Assembly: GCA_944375765.1 (NCBI GenBank)
Contig: CALWAR010000117.1
Span: 1-34,947, forward strand
Length of the DNA stretch: 34,947 bases
DNA from: an uncultured Mediterraneibacter sp.
Lineage (GTDB): Bacteria > Bacillota > Clostridia > Lachnospirales > Lachnospiraceae
Direction: 5' to 3'
Below the pieces are notes generated by a model. The model saw only the letters and a list, made by a program, of their open reading frames with translations. It did no database searches and had not been told where the DNA came from. Shown piece by piece: positions 30,390 through 34,947 of the stretch. A program made the translations under genes and the position numbers. Numbering within the stretch: position 1 is the first letter of the stretch; each line of letters begins with the position of its first letter.

Positions 30390-33300
30390 CTATTCCGACA
30401 TTCCTGACGGTCCGGTCTGCGCTGCCTGCTCTTCCATCTCGCTTTCATCCTCAAGCATTACTCTGGCATGACCGTTCCACAGGTATGGCATCACAGTTAC
30501 AAATTTCGCGTTTTCCGGGCGCAGGAGCTGATAGATCGCCAGAGCGTCCAGCGTGTCGCAGTCACCCCAGAGCACCTGTGAATTAATAATAAAGTCAAAC
30601 TGAAATTCCGTCATCAGACGGAACATATCACGGATATTCCGGTTATCCACGCCCGCGAACGCCTCGTCCAGGGAGATCAGACGCGGCGCGTCCGCGCGCC
30701 CGCCCTGATACTTGGCGACTACCGCCGAAAAGAGCGGCACATACATTGCCATCGCTTTCTCGCCGCCGCTGAATGTTCCGAACACGCTGTTCGTCAGTTC
30801 TTTTACCCGTTCGCCGCCTTTCTGGAAAAAGAGCTGGAATTCAAACCATTTCCGGTAATCCAGTGTTTCTTTCATCACCTGATAGAAAGAGATCATACCG
30901 CCGCTGTCTTTTGCGTGCCGTCTTGCCTCTTCTACCTTGGAACGGAAATGAGCCGAGAGCTTCGCAGCCTCCTCTTCCCGCATCAGGCGGTAATCTTTCT
31001 TCAGAAGTTCCACCAGTTCTTTTGTGTCAAGCTGATCTTCCGTCTCTGCCGTCCGGCTGCGCCACCGCAATTTCAGTTTCAGCCCGCTGGACGTATTCAT
31101 AGCGCCCATCAGTGAATTCATCTTTTCCACCCACGCATTGGAACTGTTGATCTTGCCCCTGATCTTCCGGCTCACCGTATTTGCAAGAATATCTTCAAAA
31201 AGCTCCCTGTCTCCGTCCTTGATCAGATCCTTTAGCTCCGCTATTTCCTCCTCCAGATGAGTGAGCAGACTGCCAAACGGAATCCGTACTCCCTGATATC
31301 GCGCCGCGATATCCAGACGTTTCGCCGGCGGATCGCCGCGCTGCGCCTGGCGGTCCAGCTCTTCAAAGAGTTCTGTCTGCATGATCTGATAATCGGTCAG
31401 AAATCCCCGGTTCTCAAAATAGACCTGATTCAGCCTGCTGATGATCTGTTCTTTCTCCATATCCCTGCACTCCGGTGCGAGGAAATCTCTCACTTTACCG
31501 GCTGCTTCTTCCAGAGCAGTATTATCCCGATCTGCTGCGTCCTTTATCGGGCTTTCGGTGAAGTGTACGTAGTCCAGCTCCATTTCTGCCGCAAAGCATT
31601 TCCCAAGGTATTCCGCTTTACTCCGAAGCTCGCTGATCCGCTCTTCATTCTGCGCGGCCTGCTCCCGCAGGGTGCGGATGCGTTCCTCGTTCTGTGTCTT
31701 TTCCGCCACGCACTTCTGCAGACGCCCGGGATAGTTTTTCAGCCAGTCCATGCACTCGTCAAGCTGCTTACGGATCTGTTCGTAATCCGTAAGCTCAAGC
31801 TGCTGAATGATAGAGTTGTATTCTTCCCGTTCCTTATTGAGCTCCCGGGCCGCATTTCCCGCCTCATAGCGGATCTGATCCATCTCCTGGTCCAGAAGTT
31901 CCTGCCGTTCTTTCAGTTCTTCCAGATGAGCATGGACCTGGAGAAACAGCTCGTGTCCGGATCTGAGCTGATAGAAATGCTGCCGGTAGTCTGCCGCCGC
32001 CTCGTCCGCCCTCCGAAACGTTTCATAGCTGCAGTTCAGATAGAGCTTCTGCGCGATCTCCGCCGCCTGACGCTTCAACTCTTTTAATACGGCGCTGACT
32101 TTCAATAATTCCTCCTCCAGTCTTGCTCCCTCCTGCCGCATCTGCTCCACGATCCGTCTGGCATCAGAAAGCATGCGAAACGCCTCCCTGATGTCCGTAT
32201 CGCCGGGAAGCTTCTCATATTCCTGCTGAAGCCTCACAAGGCGCTGTTTAAGAACTTCCGTTTCTCTTTCCAGTATTTCCTGCTGCCGCTCATTCTCCGC
32301 AAGCATATCCCGGCACACTGCGATCTTCGCCTGACGGGAACGCTCTCTTGCCTGAACACCGATAAATCCGGCCTCATGTTCTCCTGTCACGGTTCCTCTG
32401 ATCACGCCGATCTGGTAGGAGCCGTCCGGATACACTGCTGTCACAGACGGTCCGGTCTCATCCGGGAAGTCCCCGCCTGCTCCCTCCACTTTCGCGCCGG
32501 ATTCTTCTCCCGCATCAAATGTCCCGGCCAGAAATATGTTTCCCAGGATTCCCGTGATCCTCTGATTAAAGAAGATGTCATTCACGGAATCATTCAGATC
32601 CAGCACATCCAGAAGACTCTTTTCTGCATGATGAGGCTGTACAAACAGATACCGGTCCGCGCATCCCGGATCTGCCGCGAGCACCTGTTCCCGGTACTGT
32701 TCTTCAATTACCAGAGCGTCCAGGATCCCCATCTCAAGAAGCGCCTCCTCCAGACGCCCGCACGCTTCGGGATCCTGCACAAGCTCCTTGCCGAACTCCA
32801 CCACCTTGTAAAACTCCTGATAAGGAATCCCTTTTTCCTGCAGTCTCTCCCTGTTCTTTCTCACAGCTTCACTGCGGGGCGGCTCCGGCTCGCGGCTGCT
32901 CTCCCACTGTGCAAGTTCCTCTTCGATCTCGCGGTGCGCTTCTTCCAGGTTTCTTTTTTCCTCCTGTTTTCTGCCAAGTTCCCCGTTGATACCGCCCTTT
33001 CTATCGATCCACAGATCCGCTGCCGTCTGTCTCACTTTTGCAAAATCCGAGTCTTCCCCATATTCATCTGCGAACCGGGCCATCTCCCGCATCTGCTCCT
33101 TAGAAAACTTTAATTCCTCATTCTGTTCGTTCCAACTGTAGAGCGCCTCTTTCCACTCATTTTCCACCTGGACAAGCATGGCCTCCAACTCGCTCTCTTT
33201 ACGCATGGCCATGTCCGTCTCTCTCTGCTGGCGTTCTCTGTTTTTAAGCAGTTCGTCTGCTTCTTTGCGGCGGATTTCCGCATCACGCAAAAGCTCTGTT

Positions 33301-34616
33301 CCCCGGCTGATCTCAGATTTTACTTTTATAAACTGAGCCTCATGGGTATCCCAGGAAAACGGTCTGTGGAAATTTTCTTTCAGTTCCTCCCGGAAAAACG
33401 CGTGCTCATCAAAAGACATCTCTTCTGCTTCCGCCCGCATTTCCTCCAGGATAACGTCCAGTTCACATTCTTTTTCATATACCCGGTCTTTCTCCCGTTT
33501 CCGTCTGTCCTCCAGTTCCACATACTGTTCCTGCTTTGCGTCAAGCTGACGCTTTTTCTCGGACAGAAGCGTCTCTCTTGCCCGGATCCGGGAAGCCAGA
33601 TCCATCTCACGGCTTTTCAGGCCGACCGCGTCGCTCCTGCTTAAGGAATCCCGCTCTTTCTCCATGGTATCTCTGCGCGCATCCAGGTCCGCGATCTCAT
33701 CCTCCAGTTGTCGGACACGCTTTTCACAGCGTTCGTTTTCTTCGGTCCGTGCCCTCTCTTCCTTCTCCAGAGCCAGAAGCCTCTTACGGTTCTCGCAGCA
33801 GCGGTCCGCTTTCTCAAAAAGCGTGAGACGGTTATAGCGGTCCAGCACACGCTGGATCTTCTCTGCCGCTTGGTATCCGGCTTCTCTTGCTTTCAGGTTC
33901 ATGTTCATGGTATCCATATTTTCAATTGCTTCGGACATGGGCCGCAGATCCTCATCGGACAGGGGCTGGAGCGAATCGCTTAAAATATCGTTGACGACCG
34001 ACGGCTTGAAGTCTTTCGACAGCTTGGGCGTGCGAAGCTGGATCAGAAGATCGATCATCTCTTTATATTCTTCCACTGTCTCAAAGCCAAAGATCTGCCG
34101 GTTGACATATTCCATATAATCGGCCTGGCGGTCAAAAATCTGCCCGCCTCCGGCAATCCTGTTCTCCAGTTCCTTCTTCGAGAGCGTTACTTTCTCTCCT
34201 ATTTCTTTGTACAGGAAGAAATCCCTTCCGACTCTTCTGCCGTCTGTCAGACTGAAATACCATTTATCCAGTGGTTTTCCCTTTCGGGCGCGGATTCCCA
34301 TCCCGACCGTCAGCCATGTGCCGCTTTCCTGCCGTTTAAATTCCAGATACAGATATCCGGTCCTCTCATCTCTGTCGTCGTCTTCCTCCAGAAGATAGCT
34401 GCTCATCTTACGATCCCTGGAGCCAAACGGATCCAGACGCTCCGGGCTCATATTCCCGTCCAGCAAAAGAGGGATGACGCTCTGCATAGTGACAGATTTC
34501 CCCGACCCATTGGAGCCTCTTAATAGCATACGCCCCTTTACAAACGGAAATTCCTGTTCGTCATAATACCAGAAATTGATCAGTCCGATCCTGCTTGTCT
34601 GCCATCTGCTGTTCAT
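30390..34616 (-). CDS. jetC: Wadjet type II component JetC (SMC-like ATPase, TIGR02680)
   Basis: A 1408-residue SMC/MukB-like protein. The N-terminal head has RIGLINFWYYDEQEF and Walker A RGSNGSGKSVTM (33-44), followed by GNMSPERLDPFGSRDRKMSSY, a conserved TIGR02680 stretch. Residues about 260-1200 are mostly heptad-rich coiled coil with a globular hinge-like region (about 620-800). The C-terminal half of the ATPase has the signature TFSGGEKAMAMY (1281-1292), Walker B RLISLDEAFAGVD (1312-1324) and a switch region IINSQVLWGD. With JetA and JetB it forms a DNA-loop-extruding complex that presents plasmids to JetD. Its ATG overlaps the jetB stop (ATGA). No frameshift was seen across 4.2 kb. Confidence 0.95.
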   Translation of the reverse strand: MNSRWQTSRIGLINFWYYDEQEFPFVKGRMLLRGSNGSGKSVTMQSVIPLLLDGNMSPERLDPFGSRDRKMSSYLLEEDDDRDERTGYLYLEFKRQESGTWLTVGMGIRARKGKPLDKWYFSLTDGRRVGRDFFLYKEIGEKVTLSKKELENRIAGGGQIFDRQADYMEYVNRQIFGFETVEEYKEMIDLLIQLRTPKLSKDFKPSVVNDILSDSLQPLSDEDLRPMSEAIENMDTMNMNLKAREAGYQAAEKIQRVLDRYNRLTLFEKADRCCENRKRLLALEKEERARTEENERCEKRVRQLEDEIADLDARRDTMEKERDSLSRSDAVGLKSREMDLASRIRARETLLSEKKRQLDAKQEQYVELEDRRKREKDRVYEKECELDVILEEMRAEAEEMSFDEHAFFREELKENFHRPFSWDTHEAQFIKVKSEISRGTELLRDAEIRRKEADELLKNRERQQRETDMAMRKESELEAMLVQVENEWKEALYSWNEQNEELKFSKEQMREMARFADEYGEDSDFAKVRQTAADLWIDRKGGINGELGRKQEEKRNLEEAHREIEEELAQWESSREPEPPRSEAVRKNRERLQEKGIPYQEFYKVVEFGKELVQDPEACGRLEEALLEMGILDALVIEEQYREQVLAADPGCADRYLFVQPHHAEKSLLDVLDLNDSVNDIFFNQRITGILGNIFLAGTFDAGEESGAKVEGAGGDFPDETGPSVTAVYPDGSYQIGVIRGTVTGEHEAGFIGVQARERSRQAKIAVCRDMLAENERQQEILERETEVLKQRLVRLQQEYEKLPGDTDIREAFRMLSDARRIVEQMRQEGARLEEELLKVSAVLKELKRQAAEIAQKLYLNCSYETFRRADEAAADYRQHFYQLRSGHELFLQVHAHLEELKERQELLDQEMDQIRYEAGNAARELNKEREEYNSIIQQLELTDYEQIRKQLDECMDWLKNYPGRLQKCVAEKTQNEERIRTLREQAAQNEERISELRSKAEYLGKCFAAEMELDYVHFTESPIKDAADRDNTALEEAAGKVRDFLAPECRDMEKEQIISRLNQVYFENRGFLTDYQIMQTELFEELDRQAQRGDPPAKRLDIAARYQGVRIPFGSLLTHLEEEIAELKDLIKDGDRELFEDILANTVSRKIRGKINSSNAWVEKMNSLMGAMNTSSGLKLKLRWRSRTAETEDQLDTKELVELLKKDYRLMREEEAAKLSAHFRSKVEEARRHAKDSGGMISFYQVMKETLDYRKWFEFQLFFQKGGERVKELTNSVFGTFSGGEKAMAMYVPLFSAVVAKYQGGRADAPRLISLDEAFAGVDNRNIRDMFRLMTEFQFDFIINSQVLWGDCDTLDALAIYQLLRPENAKFVTVMPYLWNGHARVMLEDESEMEEQAAQTGPSGMSE

Positions 34617-34947
34617 TGCCTTGCTTCTCCTTTTTCCTGTTCACTCTGCTGTATCCTGTCCATAAAATCCCGGGGATAACAGCCGGACATCTTCCCTGCC
34701 GACGGGCAGATGACAACCGTATGCTCCCGGTCATTTCGCCGGATCAGCGTCCACCGCTCCATCTCTTCTTCTGTCTCCCGGATAAATTCTCCCTCCGGCA
34801 TCTCCCGGTATCCCTTGATAAATCCGAATCCATATGTATCTTTTACCTGTCGCAGCATCTGCTCGAATTCAACGATCTGCACCGAAATCGTATCGTCTTT
34901 CTGCAGCTCCCATTCGCCTTTTTCCACTTTCTTCCTGATCTCTGTGC
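34613..34947 (-). CDS. jetB: Wadjet type II component JetB (TIGR02678), C-terminal part
   Basis: The frame runs open to the right edge of the window, so at least 111 C-terminal residues are seen. The order jetB-jetC-jetD and the 4-bp overlap with jetC identify it as the KleE/MukE-like accessory subunit. The segment WELQKDDTISVQIVEF, TYGFGFIKGYREMPEGEFI, MERWTLIRRNDREHTVVI and ICPSAGKMSGCYPRDF agrees with TIGR02678 C-termini. The start codon, and the jetA gene expected further upstream, lie outside the window. Confidence 0.8.
   Translation of the reverse strand, partial: TEIRKKVEKGEWELQKDDTISVQIVEFEQMLRQVKDTYGFGFIKGYREMPEGEFIRETEEEMERWTLIRRNDREHTVVICPSAGKMSGCYPRDFMDRIQQSEQEKGEARQ

Noticed and set aside
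31257-32087. A 276-codon plus-strand open frame
   Set aside because: It is wholly antisense to the coiled-coil region of jetC, whose own frame is unbroken and well supported.

Overview
The window looks like a chromosomal segment from a Clostridia-class Firmicute, most likely Lachnospiraceae. This is inferred from protein character, strong AAGGAGG-type ribosome binding sites, the anaerobic-type cobalamin gene set, PD-(D/E)XK 'Rpn' proteins and a Firmicute-style holin-like toxin. Nearly all genes read leftward (minus strand). The exceptions are two paralogous Rpn nucleases and a short RNA. No tRNA, rRNA, CRISPR array or prophage structure was seen.

Left third (1-14.3 kb). Two Rpn-type nuclease genes on the plus strand (128-1069 and 13305-14240) are direct repeats about 13.2 kb apart and share a conserved upstream leader. 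Between them lies a long leftward unit: nitroreductase, HD-domain protein, OLD-family ATPase/TOPRIM nuclease, cbiB, cobD, cobQ, hemC, a cobA-hemD fusion, a PHP-family histidinol-phosphatase, a methyltransferase and a DUF6483-like protein. It ends in a decayed sugar O-acetyltransferase and a strong terminator at 1095-1132. The tetrapyrrole genes cover porphobilinogen to precorrin-2 (HemC, HemD, CobA) and late cobalamin steps (CobQ, CobD, CbiB); the corrin-ring (cbi) genes are not here. A 165-bp MITE separates the nitroreductase from the HD gene.

Middle (14.3-28.5 kb). This is a head-to-tail run of small accessory genes: an XRE regulator with membrane segments and a DUF1648 protein, a B12-binding radical SAM enzyme with a DUF1287 protein, a cupin, five GNAT genes (one broken), RidA, a pRiA4b ORF-3 protein, an S51 peptidase, DUF1349 and DUF1835/DUF3658 proteins and a HAD phosphatase. 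Decay is concentrated here. An AlkD-like N-terminus, a Nudix C-terminus, a Fic gene with three lesions, a dihydrofolate-reductase-like gene with one in-frame TAA and a GNAT gene with an internal deletion are all visible as remnants. A second MITE copy supplies the stop codon of the reductase-like gene.

Right end (28.5-34.9 kb). A compact type I toxin-antitoxin-like locus (30-aa hydrophobic peptide, convergent short RNA, shared terminator, palindromes in both promoters) lies just downstream of a type II Wadjet anti-plasmid system. jetD and jetC are complete and jetB runs off the window edge.

The best candidates for something undescribed are the toxin-antitoxin locus whose two RNAs begin with related leaders, the structured leader shared by the Rpn genes, the OLD nuclease translationally coupled to cbiB, and the nested palindromic repeat that ends next to an Rpn promoter. 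All annotations come from reading the sequence; no database search was run.
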